From Roseibium limicola (GTDB taxonomy: Bacteria; Pseudomonadota; Alphaproteobacteria; Rhizobiales; Stappiaceae): a stretch of DNA of 64,000 bases. This document shows positions 9,682 through 18,828 of the stretch, one piece after another. A program made the translations under genes and the position numbers. Under the pieces are notes generated by a model that was given only the letters and a program-made list of their open reading frames with translations, ran no database searches and was not told the origin of the DNA. The number at the start of each line of letters is the position of its first letter. Positions within the stretch are counted from its first letter, which is position 1. The DNA lies in contig NZ_JAFLNF010000004.1 in the NCBI RefSeq assembly GCF_017313085.1, forward strand, positions 372,001 through 436,000. The letters run 5' to 3'.

Positions 9682-10012
9682 CGGGAGCCCTTTCCCTTGG
9701 TCGAAGTCCTCACTCTGTCTTCCCTAGAGGAAGATGGTATGGCCTCGGCAAGGTTAGGCAAGTCGAAAAAACAGGCAAGCTCCGCACGAAGCCGTGAAGG
9801 CGCAAGCGCACGTGGCAAAAGCGTCAAGGAAGTGCGGGAGGAGACCGGTCCGGGAGCGAGGCAGGAAGAGGCTGTCCGGCAGGGGGCTGTTCAGTCGGGA
9901 AGAACGAGCGTTGATGCTGCGCTGAAAAGGGCAACCGCTCCAGGCTTGGGAGGAAGGTTAGGTGGAGCGGTTGCCGTTGGGGCCGAGGGAGGAAATAAGC
10001 CCCAATTCGGAA
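9682..10012. other. Intergenic region between two minus-strand genes
   Basis: This 331-bp spacer carries the promoter side of the metallo-beta-lactamase-fold gene and, at 9930-9975, a long perfect hairpin described separately. A plus-strand ORF of 110 codons crosses it, but its composition (Gly/Arg/Ser/Glu low complexity) and its overlap with the hairpin argue against a gene. Nothing else is recognised. Confidence 0.5.
9930..9975 (-). terminator. Long perfect hairpin, probable terminator for the small gene at 10013-10354
   Basis: GGCAACCGCTCCA (9930-9942) and TGGAGCGGTTGCC (9963-9975) form a perfect 13-bp stem with a 20-nt loop. Read on the minus strand, the stem is followed by CTTTTC, so it fits a factor-independent terminator 37 bp after the stop of the small conserved gene. 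Confidence 0.6.
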
Positions 10013-10354
10013 TCAGCCAGCCAGGCTGACGGGTCTGCGAAGATGACGCGGCGCCAGATAACGATCACCCGTGAGGGTGGCTTCGAGGTTTTGCGCCTGC
10101 ATGTGGATGAGTTCACCAGCGTGGCCGCTTTCCTGCACCAGAGCGTTCTTGGAGCAGGTTTTGGCAAGGATCAAGCCGAGGCGACGAAGGTGGCTTCGTC
10201 GGTAGCAGAAGACCGCGAGACGGGCGCGGGTGTCTTCCGGTAGTTCCTGTGCGATCTCAAGGCCTGCTGCGTTGGTTTCACGCACCAGACGGGCGAAATA
10301 TTCTTCGCCTACCGGACATTCGTCTTGCTCTGAAAACTGTGATGATCGTAGCAT
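10013..10354 (-). CDS. Conserved hypothetical protein, 113 aa
   Basis: A small soluble protein with no named domain. It contains ARLAVFCYRRSHLRRLGLILAKTC at about residues 44-67, a segment I associate with small uncharacterised alphaproteobacterial proteins. The remainder is mixed alpha-helical with an Arg-rich C-terminus. The start is supported by AGGGG seven bases upstream of the ATG, and the end by a strong hairpin at 9930-9975. A short palindrome, CTACGTATAACGTAG (10371-10385), lies 17 bp upstream of the start and could be an operator. The function is unknown. Confidence 0.65.
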   Translation of the reverse strand: MLRSSQFSEQDECPVGEEYFARLVRETNAAGLEIAQELPEDTRARLAVFCYRRSHLRRLGLILAKTCSKNALVQESGHAGELIHMQAQNLEATLTGDRYLAPRHLRRPVSLAG

Positions 10355-10370
10355 AACAATACCCCTGAAC

Positions 10371-10385
10371 CTACGTATAACGTAG
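10371..10385. promoter_or_regulatory. Palindromic operator-like site CTACG-TATAA-CGTAG
   Basis: A perfect 5-bp inverted repeat with a 5-bp AT spacer lies just upstream of the 113-aa gene on the minus strand. It resembles a repressor half-site pair. The TACGT core recurs in the upstream regions of two GGDEF/EAL genes in this window. No regulator is identified. Confidence 0.3.
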
Positions 10386-10439
10386 TTGTAAGTAGTTAAT
10401 AAGGAGTTAAATGCGCGTAAGTGAAAGTATACAAAAAGA

Positions 10440-11306
10440 TCACTGTTGGCGTGTATTTGAATTGTGAAAACTACCTGTGTCGGCCATTTTAAGCAGCTTC
10501 TCGATCTCGTGCTTTGCCAATTCCTTGAGGGGCGCAGCGTTCTCCAGGATCGTGCGGGTTTGAAAAAAGTCGAGAACCTTCACGCTGTCGTCGGCGGGCC
10601 GCAGCAGCAGGTCGGGGTGACGCGATTTCAATTTCTCCCGAGTGATGGTCTGCATCAGGATCTGGGAGGCACCGAACAGGCTGTCGAAGGCGCTGGGCAG
10701 AACCTTGCCTTCGCGTGGCACCGGGGCGCCGACAACGTCGACGGCGACGATCAGGTCGCAGGTTTTGGTCAAGGCATCAAACGGCAGAGGATTGACCACG
10801 CCACCATCGATCAACACCTTCCCGTCCCGCTCGATGGGGCGGAAGACTGCAGGAATTGCAATCGAAGCGGCAATTGCCGGCAGTAGCGGGCCCGTGTCCA
10901 GAACCACTTCTGAGCATGAATAGTAATCTGCTGCGATGACCGCCAGTGGAATGCCGAGATCGGCGAAGTCGTCGGGCAGGTGCTTGGAGACAAACAGGTC
11001 GAGAACGGTCATCGGATCGAACTGGATCAGACTGCCTGAAAACATCTGTGACCATTTTCGGGGGCGCAATTGCCAGAGGGAGGAGAGGACCTTGTTGCGC
11101 TCACCGAAAGTATCGAGAGCAACTGTCTCAATCTCCAGTCCGCTCAGACCGCTGGCATAGGCTGCTCCCATGATAGCACCGATGGAAGCTCCGGAAATCG
11201 CATGGGGCTTGATCCCGAGTTCATCGAAGGCTTGCAGAACGGGGATGTGGGATAGCCCGCGTGCGCCACCGCCTCCCAACGCCAGGCCGATCCGGGGACT
11301 GGTCAT
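10440..11306 (-). CDS. Patatin-like phospholipase (RssA/NTE family)
   Basis: The 288-residue protein has the patatin Ser-Asp dyad. An oxyanion-hole glycine run, LALGGGGARG (about residues 7-16), comes first, then the nucleophile elbow GASIG in ISGASIGAIMGAAYASG, and the catalytic Asp in LIDGGVVNPLP. It would be a cytoplasmic or peripheral serine acyl hydrolase acting on lipids. The start at 11306 has AGGTG seven bases upstream; an in-frame ATG at 11321 lacks a comparable site. The size and motif order match the bacterial RssA-like group. It stands alone between the small conserved gene and a GGDEF/EAL gene, all on the minus strand. The substrate is unknown. Confidence 0.92.
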   Translation of the reverse strand: MTSPRIGLALGGGGARGLSHIPVLQAFDELGIKPHAISGASIGAIMGAAYASGLSGLEIETVALDTFGERNKVLSSLWQLRPRKWSQMFSGSLIQFDPMTVLDLFVSKHLPDDFADLGIPLAVIAADYYSCSEVVLDTGPLLPAIAASIAIPAVFRPIERDGKVLIDGGVVNPLPFDALTKTCDLIVAVDVVGAPVPREGKVLPSAFDSLFGASQILMQTITREKLKSRHPDLLLRPADDSVKVLDFFQTRTILENAAPLKELAKHEIEKLLKMADTGSFHNSNTRQQ

Positions 11307-11532
11307 TGTCAAACACCTCATGCCTTTTGGCTACCGCCGATCTGGCGAGAACCTCCTCATGAGGCGCTGTAAGCCAGCCGGGGTCGTCCGCTCGAGGCAT
11401 CTGCCTCGTCGTCTTCCACACCTAAGGTTTCTGGAGGGGTTTTCCTAGTGTCTTGAGAACTTATGGCCGGGTTCGAGACAGCTCGGGCCCACCATGAGAC
11501 AGCTGGGCCCGATTGCCGCGATGAAGAGGGGG

Positions 11533-14500
11533 TCAGACGCCGTTGAAGGCAATGTCTCCCTGAACCGATGCCAGCCAATCGGTTAGGTGATCGAAGGTCA
11601 TCGGCCGCGCGATCAGATAGCCCTGAACCGAGAAGTTGCCCATCATCCGCAGTCGGTCGAACTGCGCATCCGTTTCCACGCCTTCGCACACGACATTGAT
11701 GTCGAGCGAGCGGGCAAGGTGGATCAGGTGGTTGATGACAATTTCCTTCTTCTGGTCAGTCAGCAGCTTGGCTGTGAATGACCGGTCGATCTTCAAGCCG
11801 TTGATCGGGAGATCGGCCACATGGGTCAACGAGGCAAAGCCGGTGCCGAAATCGTCAAGTTCGATATGCAGTCCCAGATCATGCAGCTCTTGCAACAACA
11901 GCGCATTGTGATTGCTGGTTTCGTCCAGGAACACCGATTCCAGAACTTCTGCCTTCAGCTTGTCCGGCGTTACGCCGTGACGCGTCATGGCGTCGATGAA
12001 GTCGTTCATCAGCAGCCCGGACTTCAGGTGCGAGGGCGACAGATTGACCGCCATGCGACAGAAGTCGACGTTCATCTTCTCCAGCTCACTGGCGGCCTTC
12101 ACCGCCTTGTCGATCACCATCTGACCGAGGGGAGCTGCCAGATTGGTCTTTTCGATAACCGGCAGGAACACACCGGGTGACAGCACGCCACGGGTCGGGT
12201 GTTGCCACCGCACCAGGGCTTCGATTCCGGTGACTTCCTGTGTGCGCAGATTGACCTGAGGCTGGTACACGAGGAAAAACTCGTCCGAGCGGATGGCGCG
12301 GCGCAGATCGAGTTCGAGCGTTGCCTCCTGGTCACTGCTTTCTTTCAGATCGCCGGTAAAGCAGGTCCAGCGGTCCTTGCCCAGGTCCTTGGAATTGTAA
12401 AGCGCCAGGTCGGCTTTCACCAGAAGCTGGTCAAAATCGGTTCCGTCTTCCGGGCTGCGTGCCGCGCCGATACTGACGGAAGGCCAGATCTGCTGGCCGT
12501 CGTACTCCATCGGCGCGCGCATCACGAGTTTCAGTCGCTCGCAAAGTTCTTCCAGATCGCTGTCATCGTCTTGGGCGATGATGACGAACTCGTCGCCGCC
12601 CCAACGATAGGCTGTTCCCAGGCCGGCACAGCAAAGCCGCAGGCGCTCTCCGGTGTCCTCCAGGCAGGCGTCTCCGGCGCTGTGGCCCAGCGTGTCGTTG
12701 ATGCGCTTGAAGTTGTCGATATCAAGATGCAGCAGGAAAGCGGGCAAATTGGGGCTATCGGAATTGAAGCGGATCAAGGCATCGCGCTGACAGGCGGCGC
12801 GATTGGGCAGGTTGGTCAGGGCATCGAAATAAGCCAGCCGCTCTGCTCTGCTGCGGGCAAGCAGTGTTTCCTTTTCGCGCGCAACCCGTTCGCTGATGTC
12901 ATTACAGATCGCGACGACAAAACGGCGTCCCCCGGCACTGTGGATTTGAATGTGGGTCTCGACCGGATAAACCGTCCCGTCCTTGCGCCGATGCAGGCCG
13001 TTGAACCGGTGCAGTTGGGTTTCGCCATTGAGCAGGGGCGCCAGGTCGATGGTGCTGGTGGCGCCATTCTCGTCGGCGAGAATGTCTTCCATGCGCAGGC
13101 CGATCAGTTCCTCCATGCCGTACTGGAGGTTGACCAGAGCGCAGGCATTGGCGTGATCGAACGTAAGGGTTTCAGCGTCGACCACATAGATTTCATTCAG
13201 AGATGCTTCCAGGATCTCCGACAGCCAGCGGCCTTCTTCCATGGCGTTATATTGCTCGGTCACATCATGCGTTGTGCCGATGATCCATTCCGGCTGGCTG
13301 TCTTCGCCTGCCATGACGTAGCCGAGAACGTGCAAGGTGCGGGTCTGGCCGTCGCCGCGCTTGAACTGGTAGCGATAGTCGAATGTACCGCAGGTCTTGA
13401 TCGCCTGTGCCTGGACCCGTTTGATCCGTTGCATCTCGGCTTCGGGGCTCATGCGGCGCAAGGCGGCGTAGGCGGCATCGGTGCTCAGGTTTTGCGGCAG
13501 TCCGGTGATCCGGTACATTTCCTCCGACCAATGGTGTTCATTGGTGCGCAGATTACGTTCCCAGCTTCCCAGCGAAGTAATCCTCTGGGCTTCCAGAAGG
13601 CGGCTTTCGCTGTCTTTCAGAGCCTTGGTCTTGGCTGCGACCGCGCGCTCCAGCTCATCATGAGCGGCGGCAACGGTGGCCTGCAGTTTCTGGATCATCC
13701 GAAAGGCAATAAAACCGGCAACGAGGGCGAGCAGGGTCGCCAGCGCCAATCCGATCAGGATGCGGCTTACAAAGCTGGTGATGTGAGGGGTGACATCCTT
13801 GATGATCAGGATGTCCAGAAAAGTGCTCTTGTCTGCAAGTGGGCGGGTGATGGCCCGCACCATTCGCAGCCTTTTCCCGTCGCGGATGAGGGAGCCGCGG
13901 CTGTTGTCATAGCGGGAGGTTCTGGCCCATTCCAACAGGGGCGGGGAGAGATGGAACTCTGGCCTGGCCGAGCGGGAGGCCAGGGTGTTTCGCAAGTCCC
14001 AGGATTCTATGGTTTTGGCGATATGAGGCCGCACAATGGATGCCGGCAGTACTTCGACCAGATCAAGCGCCAGGGTTTCGCCGATGAACCGGAGCGGAAC
14101 TTCGAAGCTCATGGCCAGCCGGATCACTGCAACCAGCTTGCCGTTGGCATCAAAATAGGGGCGCACCGCAGCGACCACCGGCGTGTAAAACTCGCCCAGC
14201 TCGAGGCCGCGCGCTACTTTACCGCTGGCAACCGCGGTTTCGATCAGGCTGGAGCGGTTGACTGCTGGATATCCGGAGACATCGTGTCCGCGGGCGATGG
14301 GAATCAGGTCGGGGCCGTAAACGGTGAACTCTGTCACCCGTTGGTCGCCCTTCATTTCTGCGAAGAGGGCGTTGACTTTCGCCGCGACCAGATCCCGCCG
14401 GCGGTAGTTGGCCGCATCAAATAAGGCATTCTGCTGTGTCAGCGTCGTCAGTGCCTGTTCGAGGCCTCGGGTTCCCAGTTCTTCCTGGCGCAGCAGGAAT

Positions 14501-14784
14501 TTTTCGGCATTTTCACTCTGATTCTGAAGGTCTTCCCGCAAGTGGGTGTAGTTGACCACAGCAGAATGCAGGACAAGCCCGCCGACGGTTAGGAGGAAGA
14601 ACGAAATGAACACGGTCTTCAGCGGGCGTGCGATCTCGCGCCCACCCTCACTCCAGCGTAGCAACCTGGATTTATGCGCGTACGATTTCCCCTCCCGGGA
14701 GGGAGGTGTCTGCGAATTCGAGTAGGAATCTCGTTGAGCCAAAAGTGTCTCCGCGCGCAGGCTTGGGGTGCGACCGGTCTCCAT
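11533..14784 (-). CDS. Membrane sensor with PAS, GGDEF and EAL domains
   Basis: The 1083-residue protein has a cytoplasmic N-terminus, a membrane segment at about 56-77, a large periplasmic sensor region (about 78-335), a second membrane helix (about 338-362) and a coiled coil. Two PAS domains (about 385-640), GGDEF (about 650-810) and EAL (about 825-1070) follow. GGDEF is intact (RWGGDEFVII). The residues five positions upstream (GLGT) do not form the RxxD inhibitory site. EAL is intact (IEALVRWQHP), as is DDFGTGFASL. It is therefore likely able both to make and to degrade c-di-GMP in response to an extracytoplasmic signal. About 570 bp of AT-rich DNA lies upstream. The signal is unknown; the periplasmic region looks double-Cache-like by length only. 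Confidence 0.9.
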   Translation of the reverse strand: METGRTPSLRAETLLAQRDSYSNSQTPPSREGKSYAHKSRLLRWSEGGREIARPLKTVFISFFLLTVGGLVLHSAVVNYTHLREDLQNQSENAEKFLLRQEELGTRGLEQALTTLTQQNALFDAANYRRRDLVAAKVNALFAEMKGDQRVTEFTVYGPDLIPIARGHDVSGYPAVNRSSLIETAVASGKVARGLELGEFYTPVVAAVRPYFDANGKLVAVIRLAMSFEVPLRFIGETLALDLVEVLPASIVRPHIAKTIESWDLRNTLASRSARPEFHLSPPLLEWARTSRYDNSRGSLIRDGKRLRMVRAITRPLADKSTFLDILIIKDVTPHITSFVSRILIGLALATLLALVAGFIAFRMIQKLQATVAAAHDELERAVAAKTKALKDSESRLLEAQRITSLGSWERNLRTNEHHWSEEMYRITGLPQNLSTDAAYAALRRMSPEAEMQRIKRVQAQAIKTCGTFDYRYQFKRGDGQTRTLHVLGYVMAGEDSQPEWIIGTTHDVTEQYNAMEEGRWLSEILEASLNEIYVVDAETLTFDHANACALVNLQYGMEELIGLRMEDILADENGATSTIDLAPLLNGETQLHRFNGLHRRKDGTVYPVETHIQIHSAGGRRFVVAICNDISERVAREKETLLARSRAERLAYFDALTNLPNRAACQRDALIRFNSDSPNLPAFLLHLDIDNFKRINDTLGHSAGDACLEDTGERLRLCCAGLGTAYRWGGDEFVIIAQDDDSDLEELCERLKLVMRAPMEYDGQQIWPSVSIGAARSPEDGTDFDQLLVKADLALYNSKDLGKDRWTCFTGDLKESSDQEATLELDLRRAIRSDEFFLVYQPQVNLRTQEVTGIEALVRWQHPTRGVLSPGVFLPVIEKTNLAAPLGQMVIDKAVKAASELEKMNVDFCRMAVNLSPSHLKSGLLMNDFIDAMTRHGVTPDKLKAEVLESVFLDETSNHNALLLQELHDLGLHIELDDFGTGFASLTHVADLPINGLKIDRSFTAKLLTDQKKEIVINHLIHLARSLDINVVCEGVETDAQFDRLRMMGNFSVQGYLIARPMTFDHLTDWLASVQGDIAFNGV

Positions 14785-15354
14785 CGTCGTTCATGAAAGT
14801 TTATTCATTGTAAAAATTGTCCACCGGAAAGATGACCTAACGTTTCAATCATCGATAATAGGTAGTTTAAGGGTGTCGAGTTAATGTGTTTTGAATTGTT
14901 GGAACGTTTTCTCTTGAAAAATAGGTGTAATCCCCTAAGTGTTCCTTTCAATCTTCGTTCAGGTTGGAATGTATTAACTCAGTATTTTTATAAAAAACTC
15001 TGTTTTGAGATAGGCGAATTGACAAGATTGGCCCCAGAGTGATGGCCAGGTAAAGATCTTGGAGGTTATTTGAAGGATGCTTACGTTACGTCATGAATAA
15101 ATTAAATCGCGTTTGGGAGCGACGATTTGTCCTTAATTCTGAATTTCATGAATTAAAGCACTGAAAATCGTGTTTTTTGTTATGGGCGTGAAATTATTTG
15201 GAGCAGAAGAGTGTGATCGCGGCCAAAATGCGCATAATTCATCTGCCGCTGACGCATAAAAACCGGCGGAGCAGGGTGAAAATCACATCCGCACCATCGG
15301 TTCTGTGTCTCTGGGTATAGAAACTACGCTTTCCATCCCCGGGGTCTGCAGGCG
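14785..15354. other. AT-rich non-coding region upstream of the second GGDEF/EAL gene
   Basis: 570 bp without a plausible ORF, clearly lower in GC than its surroundings. It includes TTACGTTACGT at 15081-15091, shared with the region upstream of the Amt-GGDEF-EAL gene, and several TTAA-containing stretches (14868-14885, 14971). It sits between the start of the GGDEF/EAL gene and the end of purD, both on the minus strand. It may hold a complex promoter or a small RNA, but no specific RNA family is recognised. Confidence 0.5.
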
Positions 15355-16632
15355 TTATTGCGCCTCTTTTTCCAAGGCGCGCCAGCCGATGTCTTTCCGG
15401 CAGAAGCCTTCCGGCCAGTCGATCTTGGCAATTGCTTCATAGGCCTTGGCCTGGGCCTCTCGCACGGTTTTGGCACGGGCGGTCACATTGAGCACGCGGC
15501 CGCCGTTTGCCACCACCTTGCCGTCGACTGCTTTGGTGCCGGCATGGAAAATCTCGACGTCCGGATCGTTGGCCGCGTCTGCAAGACCGCGGATCTCGGT
15601 GCCCTTGTCATAGGAGCCCGGATAGCCATTGGCGGCCATCACCACTGTGAGAGCCACATCGTCGTGCCAGCGCGCACTAACCTTGTCGAGAGTGCCATCG
15701 GCGGACGCCAGCATCAGGGTGACGATATCGTCTTTCAGCCGCAGCATCAGGACCTGACATTCGGGATCGCCAAAGCGGGTGTTGTATTCGATCAGCTTCG
15801 GGCCGTCTTTTGTCAGCATCAATCCAGCATAGAGAACGCCCTTGAACGGGGTGCCGCGTTTGGCCATCGTGGCAATCGTCGGAGTGATGATCTCCTGGAT
15901 CGTTTGCTCAATCAGTGCATCGGTCATGACCGGAGCGGGGGAATAGGCACCCATTCCACCGGTGTTCGGGCCTTCGTCGCCATCAAAAGCCCGCTTGTGG
16001 TCCTGCGCAGTCGCCAGGGGCAGGCCGTGTGTGCCGTCGGACAGGACGAAGAAGCTGGCTTCTTCGCCTTCCAGATACTCTTCGATCACCACTTCCGCAC
16101 CAGCTGCGCCAAAGCTGCCCTCAAAGCAGGCTTCGACTGCTTCCAACGCTTCTTCGAGAGCGAGAGCGACCACAACGCCCTTACCGGCTGCGAGACCATC
16201 TGCCTTAACGACAATCGGCGCGCCCTGTTGGCGCACATAGGCAAGAGCTGCGTCCTTGTCGGCAAAGCGACCATAGGCGGCTGTCGGAATGCCGGCTTCA
16301 TCGCACACGCCCTTGGTGAAGGCCTTGGATCCTTCCAACTGGGCGCCGGCCTGGCTTGGGCCAAAGGCCTTGATGCCGGCTGCGGCCAGATCGTCGGCCA
16401 GTCCGGCCACCAGCGGCGCTTCCGGACCGATGACCACAAAGGTCACGTTGTTCGCGCCGCAAAAGGCGATGACAGCGGCATGATCGCTTACATCGAGGTC
16501 GACGAGCTGCGCCACGTCAGCAACACCGGCGTTGCCCGGAGCAGCATAAAGCGTTTCGACCAGAGGAGAATTGCTGATCGCCCAGGCGAGGGCATGCTCG
16601 CGGCCACCGGAACCGATGAGAAGGATGTTCAT
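15355..16632 (-). CDS. purD: Phosphoribosylamine-glycine ligase PurD
   Basis: PurD (GAR synthetase) is an ATP-grasp enzyme joining glycine to phosphoribosylamine in the second step of purine synthesis. The start at 16632 gives [18 protein letters not shown], the invariant N-terminus of the family, and a 425-residue protein of the usual length. An upstream in-frame extension to 16737 is not family-like. ATP-grasp features include [30 protein letters not shown] and the [14 protein letters not shown] signature, followed by [12 protein letters not shown]. It is divergent from ubiA, with a 231-bp gap. Confidence 0.97.
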   Translation of the reverse strand: MNILLIGSGGREHALAWAISNSPLVETLYAAPGNAGVADVAQLVDLDVSDHAAVIAFCGANNVTFVVIGPEAPLVAGLADDLAAAGIKAFGPSQAGAQLEGSKAFTKGVCDEAGIPTAAYGRFADKDAALAYVRQQGAPIVVKADGLAAGKGVVVALALEEALEAVEACFEGSFGAAGAEVVIEEYLEGEEASFFVLSDGTHGLPLATAQDHKRAFDGDEGPNTGGMGAYSPAPVMTDALIEQTIQEIITPTIATMAKRGTPFKGVLYAGLMLTKDGPKLIEYNTRFGDPECQVLMLRLKDDIVTLMLASADGTLDKVSARWHDDVALTVVMAANGYPGSYDKGTEIRGLADAANDPDVEIFHAGTKAVDGKVVANGGRVLNVTARAKTVREAQAKAYEAIAKIDWPEGFCRKDIGWRALEKEAQ

Positions 16633-16863
16633 GACGCGTCGTCTTTCCAGAGTTGACGGACGGCTGGTGCGGGAACCAGCGTCTTGAAGGCGGATACGGG
16701 TCTCTTGGCGCGCATCTAGCATGGCAAGCCTCAGCAAACAATCTGCAGGTGAGTGTTGCGGGGCTCGTCTCGAAGTTGCCGAAAGCCCGGCGCAGCGTTT
16801 ACCCGCGGCGTAAAGTTGAAAAAGTCCCTCGCATCCGGGCGCGGTTCACGTTAAAGCGAATGC

Positions 16864-17808
16864 ATGTTTTTCGGCACCAAAGACACCGGACCCGTGGCCG
16901 ATGCGGTCAAACGCCACTGGGTCGATACTCATCTGCCCGCCTGGGCGCGACCCTATGCGCGCCTCGCCCGATGGGAACGCCCCATCGGCTGGTGGCTGCT
17001 GCTGTGGCCCTGCTGGTGGTCGGTGGCCCTTGCGGCGATCGCAGCCGAGCGACCTTTCCCCAATCCCTGGTATCTGGGACTGTTCCTGATCGGGGCAGTT
17101 GCCATGCGTGGCGCTGGCTGCACCTACAACGACCTGATTGACGAGGATATTGACGCTCAGGTCGAGCGCACTCGCTCTCGTCCAATCCCGGCGGGACAGG
17201 TCAGTCGAACCCAGGCCAAGGCATTTCTGGTGCTGCAGGCGGTGATCGGCCTTCTGGTGCTGCTGCAGTTCAACTGGTTCACGGTCTGCCTGGGCGTTGC
17301 TTCGCTGATCCCTGTGGCGATCTATCCGTATATGAAGCGGATTACCTATTGGCCGCAGTTCTTTCTCGGGCTTGCCTTTTCCTGGGGCGCGTTGATGGGC
17401 TGGGCTGCCGTGTTCGGTTCCTTGAGCTGGGCGCCGGTCGTGCTGTATCTGGGCGGCATCGCCTGGACCATCGGGTATGACACCATCTATGCCCATCAGG
17501 ACAAGGAAGACGACGCAGTGGTCGGGGTCAAATCCACGGCACGCTTGTTTGGCATCTTCACAAAGCCTGCGATCTTCGGCCTGTACTTGCTGGCCACACT
17601 GCTCTTCGGCCTTGCTGCGAGCCTGGCGGATGCCGGTCCAGCAGCTTTTGCCGGACTGTTGCTCGGCGCCTTGCATTTGGCATGGCAGGGTCTGGTGCTC
17701 GACATTGACGACCCGGACCAGTGCCTGAAGCTGTTCCGCTCCAATACGCTTTACGGCTGGATCATCTTCGGCGGCTTTGCGCTGGATGCCTTCATCATCT
17801 GGATGTAA
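16864..17808 (+). CDS. ubiA: 4-hydroxybenzoate polyprenyltransferase UbiA
   Basis: A 314-residue integral membrane prenyltransferase that attaches the polyprenyl tail to 4-hydroxybenzoate in ubiquinone synthesis. Both Asp-rich Mg-prenyl-diphosphate motifs are seen: NDLIDEDIDAQVERTRSRPI (about residues 84-103) and YDTIYAHQDKEDD (about residues 206-218). Around eight or nine hydrophobic helices can be read. The length is typical for the proteobacterial enzyme. It is monocistronic, ending in a strong terminator at 17848-17877. The related farnesyltransferase ctaB at 34.8 kb serves heme O synthesis. Confidence 0.96.
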   Translation: MFFGTKDTGPVADAVKRHWVDTHLPAWARPYARLARWERPIGWWLLLWPCWWSVALAAIAAERPFPNPWYLGLFLIGAVAMRGAGCTYNDLIDEDIDAQVERTRSRPIPAGQVSRTQAKAFLVLQAVIGLLVLLQFNWFTVCLGVASLIPVAIYPYMKRITYWPQFFLGLAFSWGALMGWAAVFGSLSWAPVVLYLGGIAWTIGYDTIYAHQDKEDDAVVGVKSTARLFGIFTKPAIFGLYLLATLLFGLAASLADAGPAAFAGLLLGALHLAWQGLVLDIDDPDQCLKLFRSNTLYGWIIFGGFALDAFIIWM

Positions 17809-17847
17809 CCGTATCGGAAGACTTGTCTTCATTGTCTTTGGGATAAC

Positions 17848-17877
17848 AAAAAAGCGGCCTCACGGGGCCGCTTTTTT
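17848..17877. terminator. Bidirectional terminator between ubiA and the DUF6101 gene
   Basis: The hairpin AAAAAAGCGGCC-loop-GGCCGCTTTTTT is flanked by an A run on one side and a T run on the other. It can terminate both the plus-strand ubiA and the convergent minus-strand DUF6101 transcript. Confidence 0.92.
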
Positions 17878-17930
17878 GGTCCGAACATGATGGAAAACCA
17901 ACGTTCGGCATGACCTTTCCCGGTGCCCGA

Positions 17931-18527
17931 TCAGGTGCGGGAGATCAATTCCCGCTCGCCGCGATACACCACCTGGGCGCGATCCTTTGAGCCGCAACGG
18001 CGACGCACCAGAAAGCGTGGACGCCTGCCGGTGAGCAGGGCCATCTTCCGTCGTGGGGCCGGGGGTGATTTGGGCTTGGCGCTGAAGGCCTCAATCGGCT
18101 TCACGCTGCCGCCGGTGTCGCACACCAGCATGGGAAGGTTGAGCGATTCAGCCCATGCAGGCCAGCTCAGGGCCAGTCCTTCGGGCTGATCGGTCTCGAT
18201 CAGAACGACGGACAACGCCGGGTCGAAATGTTTCAGAACGAGCCGCGCGGTGACGCAGCCCGGAGTGATGCCAGGAGTGATCTGCACCATGACGCCTGCA
18301 AAGGACTGGATCGGCACGACAACGGAACCGTTTGCGGGTCCGTTATGTGTGCTGATTGTCACGTCCCGGTTGCTCAGCACCACTTCACAGCGGTTGGCTT
18401 GCCCGGCCCGTGCGCCTTCCATGGCGAGATGACTTTCAAATCGGACCGGTAGACAGCCGGGGTCGAGTGTGCGCTGCACACCCGCCCCGATGCCGATGGT
18501 CCTGTCAGTTGCTGTTTGACGTCCCAA
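17931..18527 (-). CDS. DUF6101 family protein
   Basis: A 198-residue conserved hypothetical protein of Hyphomicrobiales. Features I associate with DUF6101 are the RTLDPGCLPVRFE N-terminal region, the VPIQSFAGVMVQI segment and a strongly basic C-terminal tail rich in Arg and Lys (RRKMALLTGRRPRFLVRRRCG). It has no signal peptide or membrane segment. The start is a TTG with GGAG about seven bases upstream. It is convergent with ubiA. The function is unknown; the basic tail suggests nucleic-acid or membrane association. Confidence 0.75.
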   Translation of the reverse strand: MGRQTATDRTIGIGAGVQRTLDPGCLPVRFESHLAMEGARAGQANRCEVVLSNRDVTISTHNGPANGSVVVPIQSFAGVMVQITPGITPGCVTARLVLKHFDPALSVVLIETDQPEGLALSWPAWAESLNLPMLVCDTGGSVKPIEAFSAKPKSPPAPRRKMALLTGRRPRFLVRRRCGSKDRAQVVYRGERELISRT

Positions 18528-18828
18528 TTTGCCTCTCCGTCGGACCTGCTTGGTTTTTATGATGAGGTCTCGCGAATAGGATTTAACCTAACTGGGGAAA
18601 GTGCGTAGACGCTTAACAGTTACAGTTAAAAAACTGTGATTTTAAAGAGGGTTACCCAATCATAACTAGGGTCTTTACCTTGCCTTTACTGTGCTGGATC
18701 CCTACCTTGATGATGGCTGCTGGACGGCCACTTCCCCGCCTGTCGTTATTGTCTGCTGCGGTGCGGCCGCCCTTGCCGCATGCCGCAAGCCGTCCTAAAC
18801 AGAGCGGAACCTGAGGAGACCTTTGTCG
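18528..18828. other. Divergent promoter region between DUF6101 and pmbA
   Basis: About 300 bp without a gene. The stretch at 18590-18680 is AT-rich and holds TTAACAGTTACAGTTAA, a near-repeat that may be an operator. GAGGAGA at 18813-18819 is the ribosome-binding site of pmbA. No RNA is recognised. Confidence 0.4.

Noticed and set aside
9697..10029. A 110-codon plus-strand ORF
   Set aside because: Low-complexity composition, no ribosome-binding site, and it runs through a strong hairpin and into the antisense of the small conserved gene.
10411..10467. An 18-codon ORF with AAGGAG four bases upstream
   Set aside because: The spacing is short, it overlaps the 3' end of the patatin gene in antisense, and the peptide has no feature. 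It was kept out for lack of support.
12199..14424. A 741-codon plus-strand ORF opposite the second GGDEF/EAL gene
   Set aside because: It is antisense to a protein with intact, family-defining motifs. Long antisense frames are expected in GC-rich DNA, and the translated sequence has no recognisable domain.
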